Source of the DNA: Candidatus Chlamydia corallus
GTDB lineage: Bacteria > Chlamydiota > Chlamydiia > Chlamydiales > Chlamydiaceae
Length of the DNA stretch: 64,000 nucleotides
Direction of reading: 5' to 3'
Assembly (NCBI RefSeq): GCF_002817655.1
Contig: NZ_NWQK01000002.1
Span: 310,001 to 374,000, forward strand
Under the pieces are notes generated by a model, which was not told where the DNA came from, did not search any database, and saw only the letters and a list, made by a program, of their open reading frames with translations. Both the position numbers and the translations under genes were made by a program. This document shows, in pieces, positions 1 to 7,990 of the stretch (positions are counted from its first letter, which is position 1; each line of letters starts with the position of its first letter).

Positions 1-134
1 ATGTTGAAGGGAATTCTAATAAAAATAGGGGCGAACTTCCTGAAGCCATAGCACAGGAAGCTAGAGACCGTGTTCGCAACTTGTTGGTGCGTTTCCCGCT
101 CTACCCTGAAATTGATTTGGAAGCTTTGGTTTAG
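1..134 (+). CDS. glyA: Serine hydroxymethyltransferase, C-terminal end (partial)
   Basis: The frame that begins at base 3 is open to a TAG stop at 132-134 and encodes the last 43 residues of a protein. It ends in a helical stretch (EARDRVRNLLVRFPLYPEID) typical of the chlamydial GlyA C-terminus. GlyA interconverts serine and glycine with tetrahydrofolate using PLP, supplying one-carbon units; the PLP site lies outside the window. The gene is followed after 19 bases by clpP on the same strand, the order glyA-clpP-dapF known from Chlamydia. The call depends on that neighbourhood and on recognition of the tail. Confidence 0.8.
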   Translation, partial: VEGNSNKNRGELPEAIAQEARDRVRNLLVRFPLYPEIDLEALV

Positions 135-153
135 TTAGGAGAGAAATTATTTT

Positions 154-729
154 ATGGCAGATGGGGAAGTTCATAAATTACGTGACATTATAGAAAAGGA
201 GCTGTTGGAAGCGCGCAGGGTATTTTTTTCAGAGCCTGTAACAGAAAAAAGTGCTTCGGATGCAATTAAAAAGCTCTGGTATTTGGAATTAAAAGATCCT
301 GGAAAACCCATAGTTTTTGTGATCAATAGTCCTGGCGGATCTGTGGATGCAGGTTTTGCTGTTTGGGATCAAATTAAAATGCTAACATCACCAGTCACTA
401 CCGTGGTTACGGGATTGGCAGCTTCTATGGGTTCGGTGTTGAGTTTATGTGCAGCTCCTGGACGGAGGTTTGCAACTCCTCATTCTAGGATTATGATTCA
501 CCAACCTTCAATAGGCGGGCCGATTACAGGACAGGCAACAGATCTGGATATCCATGCCAGAGAAATTTTAAAAACAAAAGCTCGCATTATAGATGTCTAT
601 GTAGAGGCTACCAATCAATCTCGAGATATCATAGAAAAGGCTATCGATAGAGATATGTGGATGACAGCCAACGAAGCTAAGGATTTTGGTTTATTAGATG
701 GCATTCTATTCTCCTTTAACGATCTCTAA
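154..729 (+). CDS. clpP: ATP-dependent Clp protease proteolytic subunit (ClpP1 type)
   Basis: A 191-residue ClpP serine peptidase, which forms the tetradecameric barrel that degrades proteins fed in by ClpX or ClpC in the cytoplasm. The catalytic triad is visible: Ser91 in AASMGS, His116 in RIMIHQP and Asp167 in RDMWM. The NSPGGSV oxyanion-hole loop is at about residues 58-64. Length is normal and there is almost no propeptide. Chlamydiae have two ClpP paralogues; the glyA-clpP-dapF context suggests this is ClpP1 rather than the copy next to clpX. A GGAGAG ribosome-binding site lies 12-17 bases before the ATG. The 3' end overlaps dapF by 32 bases, so the two are probably cotranscribed and translationally coupled. 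Confidence 0.95.
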   Translation: MADGEVHKLRDIIEKELLEARRVFFSEPVTEKSASDAIKKLWYLELKDPGKPIVFVINSPGGSVDAGFAVWDQIKMLTSPVTTVVTGLAASMGSVLSLCAAPGRRFATPHSRIMIHQPSIGGPITGQATDLDIHAREILKTKARIIDVYVEATNQSRDIIEKAIDRDMWMTANEAKDFGLLDGILFSFNDL

Positions 730-1480
730 CTATTTTATATATTCTGGAGCAGGAAATCGTTTCCTTCTTGGTGAAACACTTCCTGAAGTTGAAGAGGTCT
801 GTTTGCTTTGCAAAGAGGCGCAGGTTGATGGTTTTTTATGTTTAAAGCCCTCTTCTTATGCTGACGCTCAACTCATTATTTTTAATTCCGACGGATCGCG
901 TCCTATGATGTGCGGAAATGGCTTGCGTTGTGTTATTGCCCACTTAGCTAATCAGATGGGAAAATCAGACATATCCGTATCTACGGATAGTGGCATATAT
1001 TCAGGACGTTTCTATTCTTGGGATCGTGTGCTTGTGGATATGACTATGCCAGATTGGCAGTTCTCTGTTCATCCATTAGAATCGCGTCCTGATCCTCTTC
1101 CTGAGAAGGTATTTTTTATCCATACTGGAGTCCCTCATGCAGTTGTATTTCTTCCCGAACTTTCTACTTTAGATCTTTCTATCCTGGGTCCTTTCCTTCG
1201 CAATCATGAGGTATTTGCTCCTGCAGGAGCAAATGTAGACTTTGTTCAGTTGCTGGGAGACTGCCAGTTGCGTGTGCGTACTTATGAACGTGGAGTAGAG
1301 GGGGAAACTGCCGCTTGTGGAACAGGGGTTGTAGCTTCTGCTCTTGTTGCTTGGAACTATTATGGTTGGACGGAGTCTATCCGAATTAACACTTGGGGTG
1401 GAGAGCCTATGACTGTTAGTGCAAATGGAGGACGCATCTATCTTGAAGGCCCTGTAACTAGAGATTTACAGCTAGATTAG
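698..1480 (+). CDS. dapF: Diaminopimelate epimerase
   Basis: A 260-residue DapF that converts LL- to meso-diaminopimelate for peptidoglycan and lysine synthesis. The two catalytic cysteines are present: Cys72 in CGNGLRC and Cys207 in AACGTG, followed by the usual GVVASA helix. The N-terminal substrate loop reads GAGNRF where most family members have GNDF. The ATG at 698 lies inside the end of clpP. A second DAP-pathway gene, dapL, lies at 23.2 kb in this window. From the literature, C. trachomatis DapF is reported also to racemise glutamate, replacing the missing MurI. Whether this copy does so cannot be read from sequence, but the unusual GNRF loop is worth noting. Confidence 0.93.
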   Translation: MAFYSPLTISNYFIYSGAGNRFLLGETLPEVEEVCLLCKEAQVDGFLCLKPSSYADAQLIIFNSDGSRPMMCGNGLRCVIAHLANQMGKSDISVSTDSGIYSGRFYSWDRVLVDMTMPDWQFSVHPLESRPDPLPEKVFFIHTGVPHAVVFLPELSTLDLSILGPFLRNHEVFAPAGANVDFVQLLGDCQLRVRTYERGVEGETAACGTGVVASALVAWNYYGWTESIRINTWGGEPMTVSANGGRIYLEGPVTRDLQLD

Positions 1481-1508
1481 ATTTTTGATTTTATCACGCA
1501 AAGCTTTT

Positions 1509-1553
1509 AAAATCCTGTTTAGGGATAGATCTTGCCCTCTAACTAGGATTTTT
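1509..1553 (+). terminator. Candidate rho-independent terminator after dapF
   Basis: Arms AAAATCCT (1509-1516) and AGGATTTT (1545-1552) are complementary. They enclose a smaller AGGG/CCCT pairing, and the right arm runs into a short T tract. The element lies 29 bases after the dapF stop and 16 bases before the next gene, so it could also act as an attenuator for that gene. Confidence 0.45.
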
Positions 1554-1568
1554 CTATAATTGTAGTTT

Positions 1569-2546
1569 ATGATGACGTATCCTGTACCACAAAATCCTCT
1601 TCTTCTAAGAATCCTTCGTCTTATGGATGCATTTTCTAAGTCTGACGATGAGAGAGACTTTTATTTAGATCGTGTTGAAGGTTTTATTCTCTATATAGAT
1701 TTAGATAAAGACCAAGAGGATCTAAATAAAATTTACGAAGAATTGGAAGAAAATGCTGAGCGATATTGTTTGATCCCAAAGTTAACGTTCTATGAAGTAA
1801 AAAAGATCATGGAAACGTTTATCAATGAAAAGATTTATGATATCGATACAAAAGAGAAATTTCTTGAAATTTTGCAATCTAAGAATGCCCGCGAGCAGTT
1901 TTTAGAGTTTATCTATGATCACGAGGCAGAACTAGAGAAGTGGCAACAATTTTATGTGGAGCGTTCTCGAATTCGAATTATAGAATGGCTTCGCAATAAT
2001 AAGTTCCATTTTGTTTTTGAGGAAGATCTGGATTTCACGAAGAATGTTTTAGAACATTTGAAAATACATTTGTTTGATGCAAAGGTGGGGAAAGAAATTG
2101 CACAGGCCCGCCAGTTGTTATCGAACAAAGCTAAAATTTACTATTCTAATGAAGCATTAAATCCTCGTCCAAAACGCGGCCGTCCTCCGAAACAATCTGC
2201 TAAAGTAGAAACAGAAACAACAATTTCGAGTGATATCTATACAAAAGTTCCTCAGGTCGCTCGTCGTTTTCTTTTTTTACCTGAAATTACCTCTCCTTCT
2301 TCGATTACCTTTTCAGAAAAGTTTGATACCGAAGAAGAATTTCTTGCTAATTTGCGTGGTTCAACGCGTGTTGAGGACCAACTAAATCTTACGAATCTTT
2401 CTGAAAGGTTTGCTTCTCTTAAAGAGCTTTCAGCTAAGCTTGGTTACGATTCTCTCTCTACTGGAGATTTTTTTGGTGAAGATGAAGAGGATGAAGTGGT
2501 CACTAAGACAAAGGGTAATAAGCGGGGACGCAAAAAAACGTCATGA
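1569..2546 (+). CDS. UPF0158 family protein with AT-hook-like tails
   Basis: A 325-residue cytoplasmic protein of the UPF0158 family, function unknown. The N-terminal half is acidic and helical (YLDRVEGFILYIDLDKD, EELEENAERYCLIP) and matches the family pattern of an acidic helical domain. A basic KRGRPPK segment at residues 202-208 has the RGRP core of an AT-hook, and the C-terminus ends in another basic KRGRKK. The last 70 residues are highly charged and acidic just before that tail. It stands between the clpP-dapF pair and a convergent menaquinone operon. Two consecutive ATG codons open the frame. DNA binding is inferred from the hooks only. Confidence 0.75.
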   Translation: MMTYPVPQNPLLLRILRLMDAFSKSDDERDFYLDRVEGFILYIDLDKDQEDLNKIYEELEENAERYCLIPKLTFYEVKKIMETFINEKIYDIDTKEKFLEILQSKNAREQFLEFIYDHEAELEKWQQFYVERSRIRIIEWLRNNKFHFVFEEDLDFTKNVLEHLKIHLFDAKVGKEIAQARQLLSNKAKIYYSNEALNPRPKRGRPPKQSAKVETETTISSDIYTKVPQVARRFLFLPEITSPSSITFSEKFDTEEEFLANLRGSTRVEDQLNLTNLSERFASLKELSAKLGYDSLSTGDFFGEDEEDEVVTKTKGNKRGRKKTS

Positions 2547-2662
2547 CACTTTCTACTTTCGTTAGGACTTTATTTTTAGAAGAATGCGCGTATTGTTTCT
2601 CTACGCAATCTTATTATAATTAACTTATTTCCTTAATTACTGCCTTATTGTCTTGGTAAGAT

Positions 2663-2688
2663 ATTAATAATTGTTTCTGATTATTAAT
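2663..2688. terminator. AT-only hairpin between convergent genes
   Basis: ATTAATAAT (2663-2671) and ATTATTAAT (2680-2688) are perfect inverted arms around an 8-base loop, followed on the plus strand by ATTTTCATTT. The hairpin sits between the convergent UPF0158 and menG genes. A pure A-T stem is weak, so function as a terminator is uncertain. Confidence 0.3.
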
Positions 2689-2760
2689 CATTTTCATTTA
2701 ACTAAAACAAAGACATATCTCTTGCTGAGACAGGTGAAAATAGGGGATACAACGTGTTTG

Positions 2761-3453
2761 TTATTGTTTTTCTAACAACCAGATAGTAGCTGCTCCTAAG
2801 AATAGTTTTTTCTTTTTCCCGATATAAAATCCTGATTTAAAAAATAGGTTTTCGAGATCCTGATCTTGAGGAAGCTGCTGTATGCTTTTGCTGAGGTATG
2901 TATAGGCGTGGGGATCTTTAGAAAAAGATTTCCCAATCCAGGGAACCATAGCACGCAAATAGAGCTTATGGGCAATATAGGCTGGGTGTGTTTTTGTGGG
3001 AAGGGTGAGTTCTAGAATACCCAGCCTTCCAGAAGGCATGAGGACCCGGGAGATTTCTTTTAGGGCTTTATGCGGATCAGAGAGGTTTCTGAGACCATAG
3101 GCCATCGCGGCTAGGGGGTACGAATTATTTTCCAAAGGTAGTTCGGCAATATCGCCATGAATAAAAGAGCAGGAGCATTTCGGGAGGTATTTTTTGGCAA
3201 TATGGAGCATTGCTAAGGAAAAGTCTATGAGTGTTACCGATGCTTTAGGGTGGGTGGCAATATAGTGCTTAGCGACTTTTCCTGTTCCTGCGCAGAGGTC
3301 TAGAAGGGAGTGTTCCGATCCCAGAATCCGAATCAAAGAGCGATTCCACAAATGGTGCATTCCTAAAGAAAGTATTGTATTGATGAGATCATATTTACCA
3401 GCTATGGAATCAAAGATTTTTCTACAGTCAGACTTGTTGGTAAAGCGTTCCAT
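2761..3453 (-). CDS. menG: Demethylmenaquinone methyltransferase (UbiE/MenG)
   Basis: A 230-residue SAM-dependent methyltransferase. It has the UbiE/MenG N-terminus (FDSIAGKYDLIN), the SAM-binding motif LLDLCAGTGK near residues 50-60, and the family signature YGLRNLSDP at about residues 120-128. It would methylate demethylmenaquinone in the last step of menaquinone synthesis. Its 5' end overlaps mqnA by 26 bases, and mqnA overlaps mqnE, so this is the last gene of a futalosine-pathway operon. The organism context (menaquinone, not ubiquinone) favours menG over ubiE. Confidence 0.92.
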   Translation of the reverse strand: MERFTNKSDCRKIFDSIAGKYDLINTILSLGMHHLWNRSLIRILGSEHSLLDLCAGTGKVAKHYIATHPKASVTLIDFSLAMLHIAKKYLPKCSCSFIHGDIAELPLENNSYPLAAMAYGLRNLSDPHKALKEISRVLMPSGRLGILELTLPTKTHPAYIAHKLYLRAMVPWIGKSFSKDPHAYTYLSKSIQQLPQDQDLENLFFKSGFYIGKKKKLFLGAATIWLLEKQ

Positions 3454-4216
3454 AATATTCTCGGAATTGTTCTAGGCTTTCATAGTGTTCTTCTCCTAGA
3501 CGGTAATGACAGAGGGTGTAGTATTCTTCAAGAAGAGACGGGTTAAGGCCTGTATGTTTATGCGCTTTTTGGAGGACATTTTCGGGTGAGGATTCGAAGT
3601 GCTCGAGAGCTTCTTCTAGGGCAAGGTTAGGTAGGGGATTTTCTTCCCAAGAAGTTCTGTGAAGGAGAAGAGCAAATACAAAAGGTAGTTTTGTAAGATC
3701 GTACCATCCTGAGGCAAGATCATGAGTTGTAAATCCAGGAATTTCGGGATGTTTTAGAGCTGCATCTCCAATGAGGAGAAGACCGTCGTAATTTGCAGGA
3801 GTTTGCGTGAGAACTTCTGTAGTTGTAAATCTTAGAATATGAGGAGTTGGAACGTGCCAGAGATGTCGACAGAGAATTTTAAAGAGTCCTATAGAAGAGC
3901 GACTTTCTAAAGTTGCAGCAATTCGAGGTTGCGGTGAGGTAAAGAAGGTGGGAGCTGCGTAGAGGTTTACACTGAGGATACGTTGGTGTGCCGCAATTCC
4001 AAACCCTCGAATATAACTTAACTTATGAGAGATTGTTCCTAGTGATGAAGTCAAAGCAACATCGAGTTTCCCTTCGATTAGAAAGTTAAGAAGGTCTGCA
4101 GGAGGTGCAAGGAAACAGTCAAGATCGTCTCTTTTTATAAGTTCAAGAGAAAATGGAAAAGAATTGATATAATTTACGCAGCCTAAGCTTATACGTGGCT
4201 CGAGTTGGTCAGGCAT
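3428..4216 (-). CDS. mqnA: Chorismate dehydratase, futalosine pathway
   Basis: A 262-residue MqnA-family protein with a periplasmic-binding-protein-like fold. It dehydrates chorismate to 3-enolpyruvylbenzoate, the first step of the futalosine route to menaquinone. Family features visible are the N-terminal GCVNYINSFPF segment, VALTSSLG near residue 54, and the GDAAL segment in LLLIGDAALKHP. There is no signal peptide, which separates it from transport-type binding proteins. It lies between mqnE (28-base overlap) and menG (26-base overlap), which supports the pathway assignment. MqnD is the alternative in this superfamily, but the sequence and position fit MqnA better. Confidence 0.88.
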   Translation of the reverse strand: MPDQLEPRISLGCVNYINSFPFSLELIKRDDLDCFLAPPADLLNFLIEGKLDVALTSSLGTISHKLSYIRGFGIAAHQRILSVNLYAAPTFFTSPQPRIAATLESRSSIGLFKILCRHLWHVPTPHILRFTTTEVLTQTPANYDGLLLIGDAALKHPEIPGFTTHDLASGWYDLTKLPFVFALLLHRTSWEENPLPNLALEEALEHFESSPENVLQKAHKHTGLNPSLLEEYYTLCHYRLGEEHYESLEQFREYYGTLYQQV

Positions 4217-5298
4217 GGCGTTTTCCCTTGTTGCTTGATGAGAGCAGCCATTCCTTCGATGTCCATTTTTACAGGTTCTTTAGACGAGGCTATCTGAAAG
4301 ACTTTTTCTCCTAAATGTGTTGAAGAAAGGTCATTCGCACCGCAGGAAAGGAGGTCGAGAGCTGCATCTACACCTAAGTAATTCCACAAGGCTTTCATAT
4401 TAGCGAAATTGTCTAAGAATAATCGAGCTACTGCCATTAAAGATTTTAAAGGAATCGCATGACGACATCCCAATTTTTTTAATCTTTTTCCCAAGACATT
4501 ATTTTCTTGGGCAAATTTTAGGATTACGAAGTTTTTAAAACTTTGAGTTTCGTCTTGTAAGTCACGCACTTTTATCATGTGGGTAACCAGGTCTTCTGGG
4601 GCTTCTCTGTGGTAGCAGAGCATAGTGATGTTGCTATGGATTCCCAGTTGATGAGCGGTCTTATGGATCTTCAGAAAGCTCGAGGAAGAGAGTCGTTTGG
4701 GAGCTAAGAAATCACGTATTTTGTCGACGAGGATTTCGGCTCCTCCTCCAGGTATCGAATCAAGACCAGCAGTTTTTAATGTTGCAAGAACATCCTTAAC
4801 AGAGATGTTATGAAGATCGGAGAGGTAGGCATACTCAATTGCAGTGAGAGCTTTGATATGGATCCGAGGGTCCTGCTCCTTAATTTTAGTAAATAGCTCA
4901 ACATAGTATTGAAGATTGCAGGAGGGATAACATCCTCCAACGATGTGTACTTCTGTAATGGGAGTTTTTGTATTTTGGATTTGCTTTAGAAGATCATCTG
5001 GAGAATGGAACCATCCCTTAGGGTCTCCAGGTTTTGCATAGAAGGAACAAAATTTGCAGCTGAAGTCACAGAAATTGGTAGGATAGAGATATAAGGTTGA
5101 AGAGTAATATACAGTAGTACCCACCCGTTGTTTACAAACGTGGTGTGCAAAATCCCAAAGTGCTTGCTGATCTTCTTTGTTATCGAGGAGCAAGAGTTGT
5201 AGGGCCTCTTCGCCATTTAAGCGCTCTTGACAAGCCAGCTTCTCCATTATAGGGTATACGGGAGAAGTTTTAGGGCATTGTGGGAGGTACATCGTCAT
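4189..5298 (-). CDS. mqnE: Aminofutalosine synthase (radical SAM)
   Basis: With the ATG at 5298 the protein is 369 residues. The radical SAM cluster motif CDFSCKFC is at residues 77-84 and is followed by SFYAKPG. GGGAEI and RDLQDETQSF match MqnE, which joins 3-enolpyruvylbenzoate to an adenosyl radical, rather than the related cyclase MqnC. The frame stays open to 5418, but a longer start would run deep into the upstream gene. GAGGA lies 8 bases before the 5298 ATG, so I prefer that start. It overlaps the upstream small-membrane-protein gene by 29 bases and mqnA by 28 bases, indicating tight translational coupling. Confidence 0.87.
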   Translation of the reverse strand: MTMYLPQCPKTSPVYPIMEKLACQERLNGEEALQLLLLDNKEDQQALWDFAHHVCKQRVGTTVYYSSTLYLYPTNFCDFSCKFCSFYAKPGDPKGWFHSPDDLLKQIQNTKTPITEVHIVGGCYPSCNLQYYVELFTKIKEQDPRIHIKALTAIEYAYLSDLHNISVKDVLATLKTAGLDSIPGGGAEILVDKIRDFLAPKRLSSSSFLKIHKTAHQLGIHSNITMLCYHREAPEDLVTHMIKVRDLQDETQSFKNFVILKFAQENNVLGKRLKKLGCRHAIPLKSLMAVARLFLDNFANMKALWNYLGVDAALDLLSCGANDLSSTHLGEKVFQIASSKEPVKMDIEGMAALIKQQGKTPCLTNSSHV

Positions 5299-5503
5299 GT
5301 GATGAATCCTCGGGTGTACTATTTTCTCTAGACTTTGTACCACAATGTTCTGTTTTGTCGCATGCTTTTTTTTGGCAACAGTCTGGCTTCTGGCATCCTT
5401 TAGATAGAGGTCTGCCAAGCAAATGTGAGCCTAAAAATAGAATCCCCATACCGACTCCCAGCAATACTGTTGCACAGCAGACAATAAGAAAGAGGGTCAT
5501 CAT
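5270..5503 (-). CDS. Small cysteine-rich membrane protein, NqrM-like candidate
   Basis: A 77-residue protein. Residues 3-29 form one hydrophobic helix with a glycine-rich GVGMGILFLG end, followed by RPLSKGC and a cysteine cluster (Cys37, 42, 43, 48, 54), then a polar tail. This layout resembles NqrM (DUF539), the small factor needed to mature the sodium-pumping NADH:quinone reductase, which has one helix and then a Cys-rich iron-binding loop. Chlamydiae possess Na-NQR. AAGGA lies 6 bases before the ATG pair. It leads a cluster of menaquinone genes, which make the substrate of NQR. The cysteine spacing is not the textbook one, so this is a suggestion. Confidence 0.6.
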   Translation of the reverse strand: MMTLFLIVCCATVLLGVGMGILFLGSHLLGRPLSKGCQKPDCCQKKACDKTEHCGTKSRENSTPEDSSHDDVPPTMP

Positions 5504-5528
5504 AAGAAATCCTTGCTAGGACGCGTTC

Positions 5529-7391
5529 TTAATTTAAATCTACCCAGATTGGGGAACTCCAAGCCATAGCGTTGTTTACCTGAGTAACTCTGAGATAATA
5601 GAATACAAAGGGTGCTTTGCCGTTAGGATCCTTGAGGGTTACTGAATCTAGCGGTACCATATCATCGTATTCATAATCAAGGTTATTACTATCGGGAAAA
5701 AAGGTATGGAGAACTTCGCCGTTACGGATGATTTCGACAGTCTTGAGTAGGGCTGTGCCTGCTACATGGCCAGAGATATGACGATTGACATTGAGTCCAG
5801 GTTTAGAGCCTGTGGAGAGTTCGGAGCCCATAGGAGCTGAGGTGATGTTAAAGCTCAAGATTATCCTTGGTCCTGTTGTGGCATAGCAGTGACGTGCGAA
5901 TAAAGCTTCGACAAGAGACTCTCGATTATATTTATTGCAAATGATTGCAGTCAACCCTGGTGGATATTGTACTTGTGGTGAATCAAAGTAGTCTTTATAA
6001 GTTCCTCGATCATCGAGACCTCCAGCAACAAAGCCAAAGCGGAGGTTCTTCTTTAATCCTTCGATTACCGTGCCTCGAGGATCTTCAGTATCTTTACCTT
6101 GGATCGGGAAAGGATTGTTTAAGGCTGCTGTGGTTTCTGAAGATCCCCAGGCATTATAAATCTCTACGACTCTTTCAAATTCGGGGTAGAAATTCTCAAA
6201 ATCAAAACCATGTTCTTTAGAAGCTGTGAACATAGGGACAGAAATTATATCGTGGTTGACAGTGCTTTTATAGAGCTTGGCTAAGGGAATGTGTTTGTAT
6301 TCTTTGTGTTTAGAGTGGGACTTTGTTTCCTTTGTATGAAGGATTTGACGCTCTCCCTCAACATGAGGTTCTCCGCTATATTGGAATCCAGATAGGGTAA
6401 TGAAGCGATCTTCTTCATTAAAGTCAGAGACAGTTTGATTGATAAGTTTCCAAATATCTGGAGTTAGATTTTCTTGATTTTCGAATGATGAAGAAGCGTA
6501 AAAATTTAGAGCGCGATCATCACGGAAATAACGCATACATGTTTCAATATTTTCTTCCGAGTCTACGCGTTCGGATTCTCCATGAAGGAGTCCCCACATA
6601 AGATTAGGAGCAGAGTCTGCGAAACATTTGATGGGTGCAGAGACGAAGATTTCTTGGGTAGAGAGATTTTTCAGTTGTATACGGTAAATCCCAGGTTCAT
6701 TGAAGTAAAGATTAGGAAGAATAACAAATCCTGTTTCTGGAATGAAGAGTTGCCAATTTAAATTTTCCCTAAGGTGTTCATAGGAAAGTTCGATTCGGGT
6801 CTCTTCAGGAGAAAAGTTTGTTAGGTTACCAAATTCGTCTTCGAATCTTACTGTGATGTCAAAGCGTTTATTTTTAACGACATAGGAAGAGGTAAAGATC
6901 TCTATTTTTTTCAACACGTTTCCCCTGATATCCATAGAGAAGACATCGGGTTCATCATAGTTTCCTTGGCCTGTAGGATCAACGTAAAGGTAAAATGGTT
7001 TGCGACGTTGTGCGAAAAGCTGGGCTCCGTTCCCAGCATCATCGACTTGAGAATTGTTCGGAGAAGCTCCCAGAACAATAGTAAGGGTTTCTCCTACTTG
7101 AAGTTCATAGGGGAGGGTAAACTCGAACTGTGGAACGGGGTTATATTTTACAGGAATGGCAGTTGCTTCGATAATTTCGCCTTCGGGCATTTCTGCATAG
7201 ATTACATTTCTAGTTTGAGAGAGATCCGTAGATGGGGCTTCCCAATCTGTCGGCTTTCCACTTCCTGCTAAGTCAAATTTGCATTTGGTTCCAGCTGGTA
7301 ATGGTGTAGCGAGAGAGTAAAGAAATTTCCAGGTAGAAATTTGCCCTGCTCGAGCTATGGAAGGAGTAACGTAACAAACAGATCGTCGCAT
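5529..7391 (-). CDS. DUF3604-type protein
   Basis: A 620-residue protein with the DUF3604 signature near its C-terminal third: DDRGTYKDYF, a GLTAIICN strand, and SLVEALFARHCYATTGPRI. DUF3604 proteins are related to PHP-type metal-dependent phosphoesterases. The N-terminal 250 residues look like beta-sandwich modules (YFNEPGIYRIQL). The central part, GLLHGESERVDSEENIETCMRYFRDD and later GFQYSGEPHVEGERQ, supplies the family's His/Asp metal ligands. There is no obvious signal peptide. The substrate is unknown. It lies 25 bases upstream of the small membrane protein gene and about 60 bases after rsbV, on the same strand. Confidence 0.75.
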   Translation of the reverse strand: MRRSVCYVTPSIARAGQISTWKFLYSLATPLPAGTKCKFDLAGSGKPTDWEAPSTDLSQTRNVIYAEMPEGEIIEATAIPVKYNPVPQFEFTLPYELQVGETLTIVLGASPNNSQVDDAGNGAQLFAQRRKPFYLYVDPTGQGNYDEPDVFSMDIRGNVLKKIEIFTSSYVVKNKRFDITVRFEDEFGNLTNFSPEETRIELSYEHLRENLNWQLFIPETGFVILPNLYFNEPGIYRIQLKNLSTQEIFVSAPIKCFADSAPNLMWGLLHGESERVDSEENIETCMRYFRDDRALNFYASSSFENQENLTPDIWKLINQTVSDFNEEDRFITLSGFQYSGEPHVEGERQILHTKETKSHSKHKEYKHIPLAKLYKSTVNHDIISVPMFTASKEHGFDFENFYPEFERVVEIYNAWGSSETTAALNNPFPIQGKDTEDPRGTVIEGLKKNLRFGFVAGGLDDRGTYKDYFDSPQVQYPPGLTAIICNKYNRESLVEALFARHCYATTGPRIILSFNITSAPMGSELSTGSKPGLNVNRHISGHVAGTALLKTVEIIRNGEVLHTFFPDSNNLDYEYDDMVPLDSVTLKDPNGKAPFVFYYLRVTQVNNAMAWSSPIWVDLN

Positions 7392-7415
7392 AGTAAGAGG
7401 GGGACTTTATGACGT

Positions 7416-7449
7416 AAAAGCCTCATCATATACTAATAGTGAGGTTTTT
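7416..7449 (-). terminator. Hairpin after rsbV
   Basis: CCTCA (7421-7425) pairs with TGAGG (7440-7444). Flanking A and T runs extend the stem on both sides with one bulge. Read on the minus strand, the right arm is followed by CTTTT, immediately after the rsbV stop. It probably ends rsbV transcription or attenuates read-through into the DUF3604 gene. Confidence 0.5.
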
Positions 7450-7450
7450 C

Positions 7451-7801
7451 TCAATCCCCGTCTTTGTTTAGTGTTTGTATAGCCTCATCCACGGTATTGA
7501 ATATTTTAAAGTAAGAAAGAAATCCCGTGACATAGAGGATTTGTTCTATGGTTTTTGGAACCTTAGTTAAGACAATTTTTCCAGAGTGTTGTCCTACTTG
7601 ATGGTAGCTTTGCAGTAAGACTCGGATACCTGCACTGGACATATAGTCTAGATGAGCGCAGTCTAGAATGATATTTTTGGATCCTGCTGCTAGAGATTGG
7701 GAAATATTTTCCTGTACTTTTGGAGAGGAAATTCCATCAAGTTTTCCTTGGAGATGAAAGACTGTTGTCGAGCCATGTTCTTCTTTTTGGATATCACTCA
7801 T
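7451..7801 (-). CDS. rsbV: Anti-sigma factor antagonist RsbV (STAS domain)
   Basis: A 116-residue single STAS domain. The phosphorylation site is in the conserved LDYMSSAGIR loop, with Ser56 at the position phosphorylated by RsbW-type kinases. When unphosphorylated, such proteins bind the anti-sigma kinase and release its partner. In chlamydiae this partner-switching module is thought to control the major sigma factor or link to metabolites. The preceding VFHLQGKLDG strand is typical. It stands alone here, with about 190 bases before it and a hairpin after it. Chlamydiae carry two RsbV paralogues; position suggests RsbV1. Confidence 0.88.
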   Translation of the reverse strand: MSDIQKEEHGSTTVFHLQGKLDGISSPKVQENISQSLAAGSKNIILDCAHLDYMSSAGIRVLLQSYHQVGQHSGKIVLTKVPKTIEQILYVTGFLSYFKIFNTVDEAIQTLNKDGD

Positions 7802-7990
7802 CTAGATAGTTCTCCTCTAACTCTACGGGGGGCTTAAGTCCTCACTCTGATAAATCTTTAGCTTTTTTGCAAAGAGATTTTTATTCATTGTATTTTAGAA
7901 CTTCGTTTGAGGTTAGGGGGAGCGTGGGAAATCGACAAGAGAAAGGCATAGTGAAGCGCAAAGAAAAAAGTCCTACAGTTTTTCAGGTTC

